DNA of 64,000 bases from Cryptomeria japonica. Its lineage: Eukaryota; Streptophyta; Pinopsida; Cupressales; Cupressaceae. Under the pieces are notes generated by a model. The model was given only the letters and a program-made list of their open reading frames with translations, made no database searches and was not told the origin of the DNA. This document shows, one piece after another, positions 25,335 through 40,900 of this stretch. Made by a program: the position numbers and the translations under genes. The stretch lies in contig NW_026729288.1 in assembly GCF_030272615.1 (NCBI RefSeq), positions 49,939 to 113,938 of the forward strand. The letters run 5' to 3'. Within the stretch, counting starts at the first letter, position 1. Each line of letters begins with the position of its first letter.

Positions 25335-28300
25335 ATTTAATAAAAAATATATATAATTTAAAATACACTAATCAACCATGAAATAAAATCTCCTGTTTTT
25401 ATTTTATTATTTATACGATGAATTCTATAAACTTCAATTCATCGGGATTTTTAAAATCACAGTAGAAACACCTTCGGATTATCATGTCCTCACAAGAACA
25501 CAAAAATATTATGGCACAAATCCACATTCCTTTCAGATGCTCAACCTCAATCAAAACCTCTATAAATCTGCAGTCATAATTAAAATAAATTACAAACATG
25601 TGAGTACCAAAAAACTAGTGGAGCTCAAAAAAAGAAAATGCACAGATTGAGATGAATGATAAGCTCTTAATATCTTTGATCAACTTAGGGGTGATTAAAA
25701 ACACATATCTAATACAGTTCCACCTATAATATCAGATGCTATCTAGAATCATGTAATGTTTCATGGATAAGATTAGCATAACCAGGCATTATTCTAACAA
25801 CTAACCATCTAGCAAACTTACATAGAAGAATATTCTAGTTAGAATATCATACACTAACAACACATAGCTTGAAAAATTGGCGTAGGCTATTTTGGGTTCA
25901 TGGAGGTGCGAGCAAACGTTAATCTATAGTAAGTGAAATTGCTCAAACCCACAAAAAGGTCATTTGGAGCTCGTCGATTTTGCACAAGTCACGAGTTTTC
26001 TCTTGCACAAGTGTTTATCCTTTTGTAGACTACGGTCTTCTTTAGCATGGTTTTCTATGTGGTTTTCTTCTATCTTTTTGTGTGTGCCTGGTTTATTCGT
26101 GTGTGTACCTAATGTTCAGATTGCTTTGGAAAACCAGGTCATTTCCCCTGTTGGTGAACTTTTAACTAGCACATTTTTCAAGGACTAGTGCACCCAACAC
26201 CCCTATTTTGCTAAAATAGGCTCAACTGTTGAGAGATGAAAGTGGACCTTGTAATTTGCATGAATCTAATTTGTTTTGTTGTCCCATCACAACAAAATGT
26301 TTCGAAAAGGTGTGAACTTCATATAAACACAACTCCCTTTCCCATTCTAGGAATCAATGTACTCAATATAGAAAACCAAAAAACCTAGTCAATCAAGCAT
26401 TCAGGGAGCGAAACGATAAAGAAGTCCCAATTTGATTATTCAATCATTGAAATATATGCTATAGCAATTATGATCAAGTGTATTATGTAATTCGTACCTA
26501 AGATAAGGTGTCATCATTTCACCATTTATCATTTGCTTAGCCTCTTTTCTTGTGGGGGCATGCATCCTATCTCATCATTATCATTGTTGAAGAGAGAACA
26601 CTAATACGCGGTTTGGATAAGGTAATCCCTTATATGAAATAACCATTTCTCCCAATTTTCTCTATCTACAGGTCCAAATCCGATAACAAGAAAGTTAAAG
26701 AAAAGTAGACCAGACATTAGCAGGCATCACAAAACATTGATTGAACGAAAACCCTAAGAACAGGGCACCCAGCAGTCATTGACCCATATTTTTAAGAGGC
26801 AAGTGATCAAATATTGTCGATTTCATTTTCGATCATCTCTCAATTTTCCCTCAACTTTAGACATGGATCTCCAACGTTTCTCTCTAGTACAATTAGCTTC
26901 ATATTACAGTCCCAATTTCCTCTCTATGTCTCCATCTCAGATATGTCTTACTCTTTCTATATTTCATCTTGTATCTACTACATTCTATAAAACTTAGTCA
27001 TTTTACCATTGTTAGACTAGTTCATCTATAGACACTTCACTGTCTCCATCTCATGCAACAAAAGGAACAGGAACCTAATTTCGTATCCCTTCCTTAAAGA
27101 CAACAACTAGTCCTATTCTTATTACCAATTATGTTGTGTCAACTAAGATCTTCTAGCTTACATTGGTCAATCGTAGGATCTTGTTTCCTCCATTTCAAGG
27201 TTTACATTGATTTATGAGATGGTATGATTATATATGCTACATAAACCAACATTTTTTAAGGTATGATCCCATATTGTATTGGTATAAAATTGGTGGTACT
27301 GAAACCAACATTGATATAGAAAAAAATAGACATTTTTATTTCTAACGTGTTTCCATCTACATCTTTCACTTGTCTTGCAATTGTGTACATTCTCATGTAA
27401 ATACCAACGATGTTATACTCGCGCCCTTTTATGCTTCATACCATAATGTGACTCCTCTAATTCCATAAGACCAGGAGTGCGCAAGGAGTGTAATGCTTCG
27501 TGTGGTTCGTGCAACTAAACTCGGCTTCTATTTGTCGATATGAGCAAAGGTTGTGTTTTTATCACTTAAAATGTGCTTTATATGTTTTCTTAAATGCTCA
27601 CATATACATACTGGTGGCATAAAATGAAAGTAAGCGTGTAGGACTCAATAGAATATAAAATAGTGACTAGTGATTTAGAACTTTCCTTGGTGTAACCCAA
27701 TAAAAAATATTGAAAAGAATGGAGTTGTACCCTCATCTCTAGTATCAATTAAATGCAAGATTCACAAGCCAACTTCTCAATTTGAGTCTTAAATACAAAG
27801 TGGACATTACCTAGCACTTATGTAATTTCGTACAATATTGTATTCTTGTGGAAAGAGCTTGCTTAACAATATGCTCGAGTTCTACGCTCATTGACTAATT
27901 CTCTCCAATGACAAAACTTATGTTTCCATGAGTTGAAATCTAGAATCTCCATTTCCAAGTGTTGCACCATCTTATTACTCGACGTTTTTCTTCATCCAAA
28001 TCTATTGATTGATATCTTCATTATTTTATAGTCTCTCTTTTCAATGTCTTCCCCCAAGCTAAACTATGCAACCAAATAGCGTTCACTTCCTTGTCAACCT
28101 CAATCAAAACCTAGAATAAAATACATGCACCTAGCTATCAAATATGGAATAAAATACATGCACTTGTCTAAAACAAATTAGCACTCCCCTAAATAAATCA
28201 TGTAGAAAACTTTCTCCAATACCAACCGATCGATAATCAAATCGAATATTCCATTCTAATCTCACCATCGCTGATTTTTGTTCTCTTCACTTATGTGCCG

Positions 28301-29002
28301 ATCCAATGCACTATGCTACTGATGTGAACATTCAGAAAGCCAAAATTGGTATCTTCTACATCTACACCTTCCACTTGTATGTGGTCAAATTTTGTGCCTA
28401 CAATGTTATACATAATATTTCGCACCCCTTTGTGATTTATAACAATATGTCACCCCTGTAATACCACAAGACTATTTAATAAAGAGTATGTTGACTGAAT
28501 AAGATTTATGTATTTGAAATATGCTTCTTTTTTGTTGTGAGCATGTACTATGTTTTTCATCAACTCAAGACATTATTGTTGCAGTTTCTTAAGAATTTGA
28601 GTATCTGCAGTAGTTGCATAGAATGAAAATGAGCAAGCTTCAAAGACATAGGTTATATAGACATCGAAGGCATGAAAGAAGAGGTCGTGAAGCTTTAGAA
28701 TGAACTGATGTATGAAGCTTTATTTTATTAGATCATTTATAAATGCATGGGAAAAGTAGAAGATTATGATATTTGCAGATCTCACTGATAATGTATGAGT
28801 TATATCTATTATCTTATTCTTGATGGAAATGCGATTGCCAATTTCTCAATATGACGACACTTTTATCTTCTTCGTATCAATCAACAAATACCTTGAGATA
28901 TTGGAAATTATATTCAAAATGCGCTTACAACTTACCTTAAAATGTGTTACAGCAAAGTGAAATTTTAATGTTGTCATCAAAGGGACAAAACGACATCAAT
29001 AT

Positions 29003-29222
29003 TTAATTTTCAATCTTTGGAATATGATGAGGACATACTGATGTCCAAAACAGATGCTATGAATGGCACAAGAGGACGCCAATAACCCTAAAATGATAGT
29101 TTTATTCAACGGTTAATTTTCAATCTTTGGAATATGATGAGGACATGCTGATGTCCAAAACAGATGCTATGAATGGCACAAGAGGACGCCAATAACCCTA
29201 AAATGACAGTTTTATTCAACGG
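29003..29222. repeat. 110-bp tandem duplication, unit 3
   Basis: Copies at 29003-29112 and 29113-29222, with the same two internal differences as in unit 1. Confidence 0.93.
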
Positions 29223-29279
29223 TGAGAAAAAAGAATTGGGAAAGACGGTCTTCATTGGGAGACCTCTTGTTTGTTTTGT

Positions 29280-30040
29280 TTAGTATGCGAATTTCTTTTG
29301 AATGTAATTCACCAGTTCCTGGGTGATGCGGAAGGCCTTGCTCAAAACGGAATCGGGGAGAGGGGGATTCGCCGCAAACAGAGAATTGGCGATTGTCTGA
29401 ACTCCGGGAAACTGGCTGCTCAATCCAGCTATGGCCACTGCATTTTCATGCCCCACATTCTGCTGGAAATGAACAAGTGCCTTTGGAAACACAAACACAT
29501 CTCCCTTCTCCAAAGTTTTGCTGAAAAATTTGTTGCTGGTGTCAATGAAACCCACAAGAAGCTGGCCTTCCAGTAAAACAAGAACTTCGGTGGCTCTTGG
29601 GTGTGTGTGAGATGGATTTATTCCACCCACTGCGTAGTCGATGCGGACCAACGATATTCCAAACGTATTGAGGCCTGGTATCTGTTTAACGTTCGCCATC
29701 GTTACGTTGGAGCCCACATCATTGTCGGTGTTCCCTGCCTGCCCAAGTCCCCGGAAGAAGAAATCGTTTGCTGAAACTTGCATTGGGTCTTTGCAAACGA
29801 ACCCGTTCACCAAAACTGTTTAAAACAAGATCAAATCAATCTGTCTGTTAGTAACTCGACTCGTCTAATAAGCAAATCATTATCATTGTTTATGTATAAA
29901 TATTCTCACTCACCGTTGCTTTCCTCATCTGCAACGCAGAAATCTTGCAAGGGATCCGGATCCCCTGCCATGACCCTGTCGCTGTAACAGCATATCAACA
30001 GAAAAAGTCCCAACGTGAAGTAAATCATGCGGTTAGCCAT
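29280..30040 (-). CDS. GLP: Germin-like protein (cupin), copy 3, P111S next to the metal site
   Basis: Exons 30040-29914 and 29815-29280 encode 220 residues. Two adjacent bases differ from all other copies (29612-29613). They change CCT-CCT to CCA-TCT: P110 is kept and P111 becomes Ser, giving [12 protein letters not shown]. Residue 111 directly precedes H112, the first Mn ligand, in one of the most conserved stretches of the family. All four ligands remain, so metal binding is probably kept, but loop geometry or activity could shift. Everything else matches copy 1. Confidence 0.95.
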
Positions 30041-30204
30041 TGTAATAGAAACGCAGACACAAGAGATCGGGATATGAATGTCTATTACAAACCCATTACA
30101 CGCTTTATATAGCCCAAACCATAACTCTCCGCAAAGACTAATTCATCTTGACTCCGTATATTTCACGGATCCTTCCAGAGTTGTTGCTCTTTTCCTTACG
30201 TCAC
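30041..30204 (-). promoter_or_regulatory. Promoter and 5' leader of germin-like gene copy 3
   Basis: TATATAAA at 30111-30104 and the TGACG site near 30196-30204. No difference from copy 1 was seen. Confidence 0.7.
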
Positions 30205-32808
30205 ACTAAGTCTTACTGCATGTGGTTGTCTCGCCTGCTACCGCAGATGCATTCTCACCATCCTTTCATTAACGTTGAAATTTTCTATCTTCTCCCTGCC
30301 CTGCTGCGTATGCCTATCTCAAGATCAACTTACCTCCTGCCTTACACGTATTCTCGCCATCGCCATCATTTTAGTAATGTGGAATTGTTTAGACTTAATT
30401 GGAACGGTGGGCTTCTTCAAAGGAAACAATATATAAATCTTTCTCCACCGTGGGAGAATCGGTATGAGAGGAAAGTTTCTTTCTTGGAGTTGGATATTGG
30501 CCTAAAGACTGTCCATGCTTTGTACCCTTTTTCAATGAGATTTTTATCTCTCGTCATTTAAATTAATTTATGTTATTCAATGTTTATTTCTCAGATTGTC
30601 TATGTTCTAGGACAGAAAAACATTGCTCAAAATAACTTATGTTCATTTACTTTACATTGAATGCGTCGATTAGAATATCTATTTCACATCCATCTACAAT
30701 TTTGAAGTCAAGTAGGTGTATTACTTTTCTTTAGCAGTTTTGGAGACCTAAATTATAGGTTTAAGACAACATATGCAAACATAAGAACCAATTTATGGAG
30801 GATAAATGTATAAGAAGATAGATTTTGGAGAGGTATTCTACAAGAAAAAAAACTTTTTGGTGGTGTTGAGAATCCCATCTTGGAAGAGACCATGTTGTCC
30901 AAGGGATCTAGTATTTAGAATTATTTAAGATCGTTTTATTTTTCCAAACCCTAGAGGGTAGATGGGTAGCGGAAATAGAATCAGGTTTTGACATTACAAT
31001 TCACTAGAATCCATCACCTCTATAAGATATAACCTTATTAAGACGTTGATGTCTGATTTTCAGAATGTCATGGGTGAGTAGTTTGAATGCATCTTGAACT
31101 ACCTTGGGTCAAGGTACAACAGTGACTAAAAATCGTACCGCTTCCAATACTCATAACTATAATGAATGTAAACCGCGATATTTTAGAGAAAAGAGCCTTC
31201 ATTCTCAAACTGTTGATGGGTGCGAAAACATTGCTCACGTTGCGTTGAGTGCGTTGCTTAGATTGTCTCTTTCACATCCATCTACAGTTGAACTCGGCCA
31301 AAACTTAATCTTTAGGTGAGTGTGTTGTTGTAAATGAAGTGCATTGTTGTAAATGAAGTAGGTGTCTTTTCTAGCAGTTTTGGAGATCAAAATTTTACCT
31401 TTAGGTGAGTGAATTCTCTTTAATAAAGTAGGTTTACTACTTTTTCTAATGTTTGAGATCTGTCTATTTCCATTTTTCGACACCAAAACTTTTCGTCCAG
31501 TTGACTGCATTGTCCTCTCGATTCTCCTTTTAACAAAGTACATACAGTTGATTTAGATGATTTATTTTTTATTATTTTTGTGAGATATATGTTTATTTAA
31601 TATTTTTTTTAACTTAATGTTTTGATGAATTAGTTGTTTGGGGTAACTAAATAGGAAAATATAATATTAAAGATTAGTTTTTTCCTCTTACTTCAATCAA
31701 ATATATGAGAAAAGTATTTCATATTGATTAGACATTTCATTTTATTTATTTTTATTTATATTGATTGAATTTTCTTTTCTTTTATATCAAATAATATGAC
31801 AATTATAAATAGTTTATAAAAAATATTCAATTTGAGAAGTAAAAAATGCGTTAAAAGTGATATATTGGGATGATTCTTGGTTGGGAAACGTTTAGTTCCA
31901 TGATCCCTTGTTTACCTATCAAGAATTATCTTTTTACTCTCTTTGGATAAGGGTGGCTAACTAATGAACTTTTTACAATTAAGAAATCAAAGTGATCAAC
32001 AATCGAATATAAGGAACAAAGAGAGTGAGAGGGGGAATAAAATTCTACACCTGATCGATTCATGATTATAATAAGTGGTTCATATTATAGAAGAGCAAGT
32101 CAATAAAACAGTTTGGTCATATTTTACGCTAGTATAATCTCAGTTTTCTTGATAACTACTCGAGTACATTTTTTTTTAATATCTCTCATAGGTTTTACCT
32201 TGTCTTTCATACCACACTCACAATCTCCAATTCCCCATTGAGTTTCCACAAATGACTAATACGAAAGGTAAATCTACATCCATGTAAGAGCATGGACACC
32301 GGGAGTGATCTAATATTGGATGCAATTAAGTGAGGAATATTTTTTGAATGAATCCCTATACTTTTGGACCCTTTAATGACATGGTTTGCATAAGTAAGAA
32401 AATGTTTATTAATGTAGAGAGCATGGTTTTAGGTACTTTTCTATGTGGAGGTGATACAAATATGCATGGGTAGCCTATGCGGTTACAGATGATTGTGGTT
32501 CTTCCATCAACGCTATTCTCTTTTTTATTGAATGATATGGTGTAATAGAAAAGTCAAGAATATACAAGTAGCAATTGCACCTTGGTGTGCAATATGTACG
32601 CCGAATAGATGTGGAATGATTATTAAAAAAAATTGATCTATTTTTTCATATATTTGTGCAACACGTGAGATAAATTAGCAAACCATTTAGTAAATGATAT
32701 TATTTATTCAACAAAGGTCCCAACATTTGAAAAAATTATAGATCCAAATCAACTATGCATCTACTTAAACGGACAAATGCAATCAAACAAAACCCTTAAA
32801 CCGGGAAT

Positions 32809-33506
32809 ATAATCGAGTTCCATTACCAATATTCTTATGTTTTGTTTGAAATAGGGAGAGAAGGAGAGAGGGAGATATAGGGATATAAAGAGAGAGATAG
32901 AGGAGGAAGAGTGAGGGAAAGATAAAGGAGTGAGGAGATAGAGTTAGGCGATAAATATAGAGAGGAAGATAGAGATCGAGATTGATATAGATATGGAGAA
33001 GAATAGGGATATGGATATGAGAGGAAGAGATAAAGAGAGAGGAGAGAGAAATAGATAGAGATAGAAGAGATAAATATATAGAGAGGGGGAGAGAGAATGA
33101 GCGAGGGATAACTTTGAATCAATTGTGCATTCATTAATACAAACCAGACATAAGTGAAAGAAAACCTTTCAATCAAAAGATAATTGAACTCCATTACCAA
33201 TAGGCTCATGTTATGTTTGCAATAGTGAGAGGGGAGAGATGAATAGATAAAGAGAGCGAGACATGTCTGGAGATAGGGTGACAGAGGAAGAGAGAGCTAG
33301 AGAGGGAGGTGGCAAAGAAATAGATGGTTAAAGAGAGTGAGACGTGCCTAGATAGAGTGAGAGAGGATGAAAAGGACAAATAAAGAGAGATATAGTTGTA
33401 GAGGGATAAGGAGAAATTAAGATAAAGATTAGGAGATAGAAACGGATAGAAAAGAAGAGATACAAAGATACAAAAGGGGAGAGAGAGAGAGAGGGAGGGA
33501 GGGATA
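32809..33506 (+). repeat. GA-rich polypurine tract, unit 3
   Basis: Same two-block purine tract, same length as in unit 1, with G at 33269 as in units 2, 4 and 5. Confidence 0.85.
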
Positions 33507-36481
33507 TTTTTGGGCCAATTTGTAATTCAAACTCATTAATGAAGATGTTAACATAGGTTGACACCTAGTATGGTGGTTATACCTTTTGTAAATCTTTGAA
33601 CCAATAGTAATAGTATTAACATAGTATTGAATTATTTGTAATTGCCATGTATAACCTCATTTTGTGTGTTTTGTCACGTATGCACTATCCTTTAGTGCAT
33701 TATCCACTTACACTTCTCAGTACATAATACATCTGAGGAATTTTGTAGATAGAGTGGCAAGGGAAGAAGTTACATAGAAGTTGTATACTTCAACACTTCT
33801 CTTGTTTGTATTTATTTCTCACATTTGGGAGTCTTAAATTACACACTATAATTATTTTCTCGATATCCATACTTGCCTTGCTTTAGCTTTACAAACAACC
33901 TTATGACCACACATAATAAGGTCAAGTCATCCTAAAGCCCATACAACCTTGCATCCCTCTAATGACATGTGTGGTTAATAATCACATTCTAAACTGAATT
34001 AACAATAGCTTCGATTTTATGTCCAACGACCATTAAGTTTAATTTAATCTAAATTGTTCTGTTGATCTAGATTCTCCTTTAAATAAGAATAATATTTAAG
34101 AAGTCATAAACATATAATTTAATATTAAATTTTTTAAATACATAATTAATTATTTTAATATTATAAACTTTTAAAAGCAATAAATATTAATAGATAAAAA
34201 TTTCAAAATAAATTAAAACAAATTATTTTTAAAATTCAAAATATAATTTAAAAATAATAATATATAGAACTTTTTACATTTTTAAAAATACTAAAAAATC
34301 GAACTATTTCAACAATGAGGTTTAGACCAACCATGCACTACAATTTGCAATCAACAAATAACAAATGGTATGAGCACTAAGTAATTCATCATATATCTTC
34401 GCATTTCTCCATCATAATCAGTAAAATTCAATTAACTTTGAGAAGTAACAAGAACCCATGCAAAATGTAGAAAGACAGCACAAACATCCACCATATCTTC
34501 AACAAAACTTATGTATTAATTTCAACAAGTCTTGGAAACAATCTCTAGCTTCCTCCTCCTACTCTACTTTCTAACAGTTCTGCTCTACTCTATTATCCAC
34601 CTATTAACCTTTAAAAATGAGAAGGCAAACCTTATATAGAAGTCTTGATACAAATGAATGTCCGAGATTGATTTGAATTTAATGGCCGAGATTTAACCAT
34701 GAAACCCTAATTAGGGCTAGTTATAACAACAACCACTTTAACCAATGAGAAAACTACAACACTTTGGGCACATGTCCCTCTTTGAATGTGGATCAATGAG
34801 AAATGAGATTAGGTACATTGAATAATATTTGATGTAATGCCATATGTCACTTGCTCCTCCTTTGATGAGTTAGGTTCAATACACCTACAAGAACTGACTT
34901 GGCATCACTGAATTGGTCTATGATGATCAAGCACCACCTTAGCTTGCATGTCTCCCTAGCAATATGTCGACACTCCACATCATCCAATTGCTTGATGTGA
35001 TGGTTCATATTCTCAAATTGCATCCTCTTGAAAATCAAGTTTCTAGCTTTGATTAACTCTTCTAAAACTATTTATAACATGTAATTTTTTTCATATCAGT
35101 TATCTTTTTCTTGAATAATATTTTAGGAGATTGACAAAATACCTAGGTTTACATTTATTATACTTTTAGTATTGTTATCTATTCTTTCATTGTGGTAGAT
35201 GTAAAATGTTTGTATCGTAATTTTGTGGGATACATATATGACTAATCCATTACAATACAAGGAACATTTTGGAGCACCAACAACAACTACGTATTTAGAC
35301 TTTGTTAGTGTATCTGAATGTTCCTTCTAGATAAATTTTAGAGTTGATATTAGCTTGTTAGGATGTTGGTTTCTTGGGATTCTATGCCTGTGTGTGATGA
35401 CATTTCATTATATTAATTAAAATATTTCTAATTGATAGAGTTTCTATTTTATTTATGATTTTAATATACATATTTATATAATTTATAAAAAACTTTTCAA
35501 TAAAATATTTAATATATTTATAAAAATCTTTATCATAATAATGTATATTTAATTCAAATAAAAATTTCTATCTTAATTTGTTTTAAATTTAATGAAAAAT
35601 AAATAAATAAGTATAAATTATTTTGTAATTTATGAAATAGGCTCATGACAATAACTGCATAGTTACTCTCTAGTTGGTATGATGTCAAAAAAATTAGATG
35701 CACGTAACATCATTTGGCTACCAGTTGGAGGAATTGTTGAAGAGATTGTATGGTTAATTAGTAACTTATATTTCATAAGTTTTATTTTTCAAAAAGCTTT
35801 GAATGAAACCTACACTAGATGTGTGTGCATGTAACCACCCAGATGATGGAACTTTACTACATTTTGTGTAGTATAATTCACGAAATGATACTTCATCATT
35901 AAAATATGTGAACAATTTTTAAAATAACCAAATTGGAAAGAGCATAAACAATACGGGGGCAAAAAGAACACAAAATATGCACTAGGAACTATTATTGTCT
36001 TCCTCCATAAAAGCCTCCACAAAAAAGTGCTTGTAATAGGAATAAATCTCTGGAAGCAATTATTCTCATCCAAAATTCATGTAACAAAGATTCATAGTTG
36101 ACAAAGGATCTTTTCATCAGCAATGGAACAAGGGACACTATAGCCTAAAAAGGCAAACGTGACTACCAAAATAAAGTAAAACTAGATGAGGCCATGAGGC
36201 AAAACAAAATCTCCACATGCCCTCTAATGCTAGATAACCGGTCTAAGTGGTGCAAAACATGACCTTGAAGAACTCAAGTAACGGTAAAAAAAGGTTAAAA
36301 ATTAGACCAAGAAGGAGTCTTGCGGCCTTGTAAATAGCCAAAATGACATTCATGCAAGGAAAAATTAATAGAGAAAGACAAAACAGTTTTATTCAAATTG
36401 TTCAAAATTCATGCAAAAATAGATAAGCAACATATGCAACTCTAAGATTGACCAAAAATTGATTTGATTTGACAATATTTA

Positions 36482-37999
36482 TGTTAACAACAGCCAAGAG
36501 GGAAGAATGAGAGGGGGGTGAATCAGTCTTCACCGGAATAACAAACTTTACCGCAAAACACAGATTTGATAAACTGCAGTAATAAGACAGATAAGAAAAT
36601 TAATAGCACAACACACAACACTAAGATTTTGATGCGCAAAACCCAGTTAAGCGAAAAACCATGGTGGGAACCTACCCACAGTAAGATGATACTCTACAAT
36701 AGTATGTGAAAATATTACAATGAGGAATGCACATGCATTCAGGCACACTGCCTAGAGCTCACTGCTCAAATAATATTTGCTCGGAAGGCTATAACCCTTA
36801 GGGAAGTCTCACTGACTCGCAATAAGATTTGGACTACAATTCGAAAGAAATGAACGGAAAGAATAGCATCTCCAAATAGAATCTCACCACAAACTCAACA
36901 TCGAAGGATACATCACATGTTCGCACACAAACCTCTCTCTGATAATGAAGACACAACATCAAACAACCAAATTACATGACTATATCACCTATATATATAA
37001 TTTATCAACCTTGATAACAAGGTCGGCTAAACCCTCAACCCTCAATTACAAAATTACATCACACGATACAAACACTGACCACCAGACCAATATAGTGGTT
37101 TACATAGCATAGCATGGTTCTAGGTCAAATTCCCAAACACATAACTCCACCGAAAATCACGCAAAGATCAATCGCAACACGCTACACCACCAGAAATGGT
37201 GCATAACACACAAATCATCACCGGTTGATAGAAACCACCAAAAACTCACACAACGATAAATACAGATTGCCAAAACAAATAGGACATAATTAAAAAAAAT
37301 ACCAGCAAGCACATTAGAATCATCCACAATAGCTGCACCAACACTACTTTTCAAATCTTCATCGGTCAACGTCTGAAAGCTAAAGAACACAACCAATCAA
37401 CAACGGCCAGGAAGAAAGATAACTTGCGGAGAACCAAATCATGATTCAACTGAAATTAAGATACACAAGACCTTCCCAAGAAATATCCCAAAATCTCAGC
37501 ACCAGATCTGATCACACCAAAATATACCAGAGGATATACCGAACTCTGCGAAACAGTGATCAACAAAGCATCGCTACAAACCGGATCAGAAAATCTTCCC
37601 AATCTGCAATCACCAGAGAAAATCATAGGAATATGTTGACATCAATGACCACAACATATCCTAGCATGACCAACAATATCCAACAATTTATGCCAAAACA
37701 ACCACTTTATATCACTAGTTCAAATCAAATATCTATGCCAAAAGATCAGCCTATGCAAATTTTACCACACCAGAAAGTGCCAAAAAGCCAGCACACAAGG
37801 ATCGGCTTTTTAATAAAATATCCCAAACCTTTACACATGCAGATTGACCATAGTAAAATAATTGATCGTCTTATTAAAATTGAAGACAAATCATCTTTTA
37901 GCTAATTAAGCGCTTCCACTATCCACACAATAATGTGTTCCTAAAAAATCGCCCTACAGTAGAGCTTCAAATTTGTCAACTTGGTCTCCATGATCAACA
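36482..37999 (+). mobile_element. Solo LTR, unit 3
   Basis: Same element and ATTTA flanks (36477-36481 and 38000-38004). It carries two private substitutions, T at 36792 and C at 37222, and shares A at 36503 with unit 2. Confidence 0.85.
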
Positions 38000-40900
38000 A
38001 TTTAATAAAAAATATATATAATTTAAAATACACTAATCAACCATGAAATAAAATCTCCTGTTTTTATTTTATTATTTATACGATGAATTCTATAAACTTC
38101 AATTCATCGGGATTTTTAAAATCACAGTAGAAACACCTTCGGATTATCATGTCCTCACAAGAACACAAAAATATTATGGCACAAATCCACATTCCTTTCA
38201 GATGCTCAACCTCAATCAAAACCTCTATAAATCTGCAGTCATAATTAAAATAAATTACAAACATGTGAGTACCAAAAAACTAGTGGAGCTCAAAAAAAGA
38301 AAATGCACAGATTGAGATGAATGATAAGCTCTTAATATCTTTGATCAACTTAGGGGTGATTAAAAATACATATCTAATACAGTTCCACCTATAATATCAG
38401 ATGCTATCTAGAATCATGTAATGTTTCATGGATAAGATTAGCATAACCAGGCATTATTCTAACAACTAACCATCTAGCAAACTTACATAGAAGAATATTC
38501 TAGTTAGAATATCATACACTAACAACACATAGCTTGAAAAATTGGCGTAGGCTATTTTGGGTTCATGGAGGTGCGAGCAAACGTTAATCTATAGTAAGTG
38601 AAATTGCTCAAACCCACAAAAAGGTCATTTGGAGCTCGTCGATTTTGCACAAGTCACGAGTTTTCTCTTGCACAAGTGTTTATCCTTTTGTAGACTACGG
38701 TCTTCTTCAGCATGGTTTTCTATGTGGTTTTCTTCTATTTTTTTGTGTGTGCCTGGTTTATTCGTGTGTGTACCTAATGTTCAGATTGCTTTGGAAAACC
38801 AGGTCATTTCCCCTGTTGGTGAACTTTTAACTAGCACATTTTTCAAGGACTAGTGCACCCAACACCCCTATTTTGCTAAAATAGGCTCAACTGTTGAGAG
38901 ATGAAAGTGGACCTTGTAATTTGCATGAATCTAATTTGTTTTGTTGTCCCATCACAACAAAATGTTTCGAAAAGGTGTGAACTTCATATAAACACAACTC
39001 CCTTTCCCATTCTAGGAATCAATGTACTCAATATAGATAACCAAAAAACCTAGTCAATCAAGCATTCAGGGAGCGAAACGATAAAGAAGTCCCAATTTGA
39101 TTATTCAATCATTGAAATATATGCTATAGCAATTATGATCAAGTGTATTATGTAATTCGTACCTAAGATAAGGTGTCATCATTTCACCATTTATCATTTG
39201 CTTAGCCTCTTTTCTTGTGGGGGCATGCATCCTATCTCATCATTATCATTGTTGAAGAGAGAACACTAATACGCGGTTTGGATAAGGTAATCCCTTATAT
39301 GAAATAACCATTTCTCCCAATTTTCTCTATCTACAGGTCCAAATCCGATAACAAGAAAGTTAAAGAAAAGTAGACCAGACATTAGCAGGCATCACAAAAC
39401 ATTGATTGAACGAAAACCCTAAGAACAGGGCACCCAGCAGTCATTGACCCATATTTTTAAGAGGCAAGTGATCAAATATTGTCGATTTCATTTTCGATCA
39501 TCTCTCAATTTTCCCTCAACTTTAGACACGGATCTCCAACGTTTCTCTCTAGTACAATTAGCTTCATATTACAGTCCCAATTTCCTCTCTATGTCTCCAT
39601 CTCAGATATGTCTTACTCTTTCTATATTTCATCTTGTATCTACTACATTCTATAAAACTTAGTCATTTTACCATTGTTAGACTAGTTCATCTATAGACAC
39701 TTCACTGTCTCCATCTCATGCAACAAAAGGAACAGGAACCTAATTTCGTATCCCTTCCTTAAAGACAACAACTAGTCCTATTCTTATTACCAATTATGTT
39801 GTGTCAACTAAGATCTTCTAGCTTACATTGGTCAATCGTAGGATCTTGTTTCCTCCATTTCAAGGTTTACATTGATTTATGAGATGGTATGATTATATAT
39901 GCTACATAAACCAACATTTTTTAAGGTATGATCCCATATTGTATTGGTATAAAATTGGTGGTACTGAAACCAACATTGATATAGAAAAAAATAGACATTT
40001 TTATTTCTAACGTGTTTCCATCTACATCTTTCACTTGTCTTGCAATTGTGTACATTCTCATGTAAATACCAACGATGTTATACTCGCGCCCTTTTATGCT
40101 TCATACCATAATGTGACTCCTCTAATTCCATAAGACCAGGAGTGCGCAAGGAGTGTAATGCTTCGTGTGGTTCGTGCAACTAAACTCGGCTTCTATTTGT
40201 CGATATGAGCAAAGGTTGTGTTTTTATCACTTAAAATGTGCTTTATATGTTTTCTTAAATGCTCACATATACATACTGGTGGCATAAAATGAAAGTAAGC
40301 GTGTAGGACTCAATAGAATATAAAATAGTGACTAGTGATTTAGAACTTTCCTTGGTGTAACCCAATAAAAAATATTGAAAAGAATGGAGTTGTACCCTCA
40401 TCTCTAGTATCAATTAAATGCAAGATTCACAAGCCAACTTCTCAATTTGAGTCTTAAATACAAAGTGGACATTACCTAGCACTTATGTAATTTCGTACAA
40501 TATTGTATTCTTGTGGAAAGAGCTTGCTTAACAATATGCTCGAGTTCTACGCTCATTGACTAATTCTCTCCAATGACAAAACTTATGTTTCCATGAGTTG
40601 AAATCTAGAATCTCCATTTCCAAGTGTTGCACCATCTTATTACTCGACGTTTTTCTTCATCCAAATCTATTGATTGATATCTTCATTATTTTATAGTCTC
40701 TCTTTTCAATGTCTTCCCCCAAGCTAAACTATGCAACCAAATAGCGTTCACTTCCTTGTCAACCTCAATCAAAACCTAGAATAAAATACATGCACCTAGC
40801 TATCAAATATGGAATAAAATACATGCACTTGTCTAAAACAAATTAGCACTCCCCTAAATAAATCATGTAGAAAACTTTCTCCAATACCAACCGATCGATA

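Larger units (their letters stand above)
25331..37995. repeat. Tandem array unit 3 (12,665 bp)
   Basis: Third period, same length. It carries the most private changes: C at 25702, T at 26043, C at 26074, T at 26864, the adjacent pair A-T at 29612-29613 (inside the germin-like gene), T at 36792 and C at 37222. It shares G at 28959 with unit 1 only, and G at the site equivalent to 9882 plus A at the site equivalent to 11173 with unit 2 only. Confidence 0.97.
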
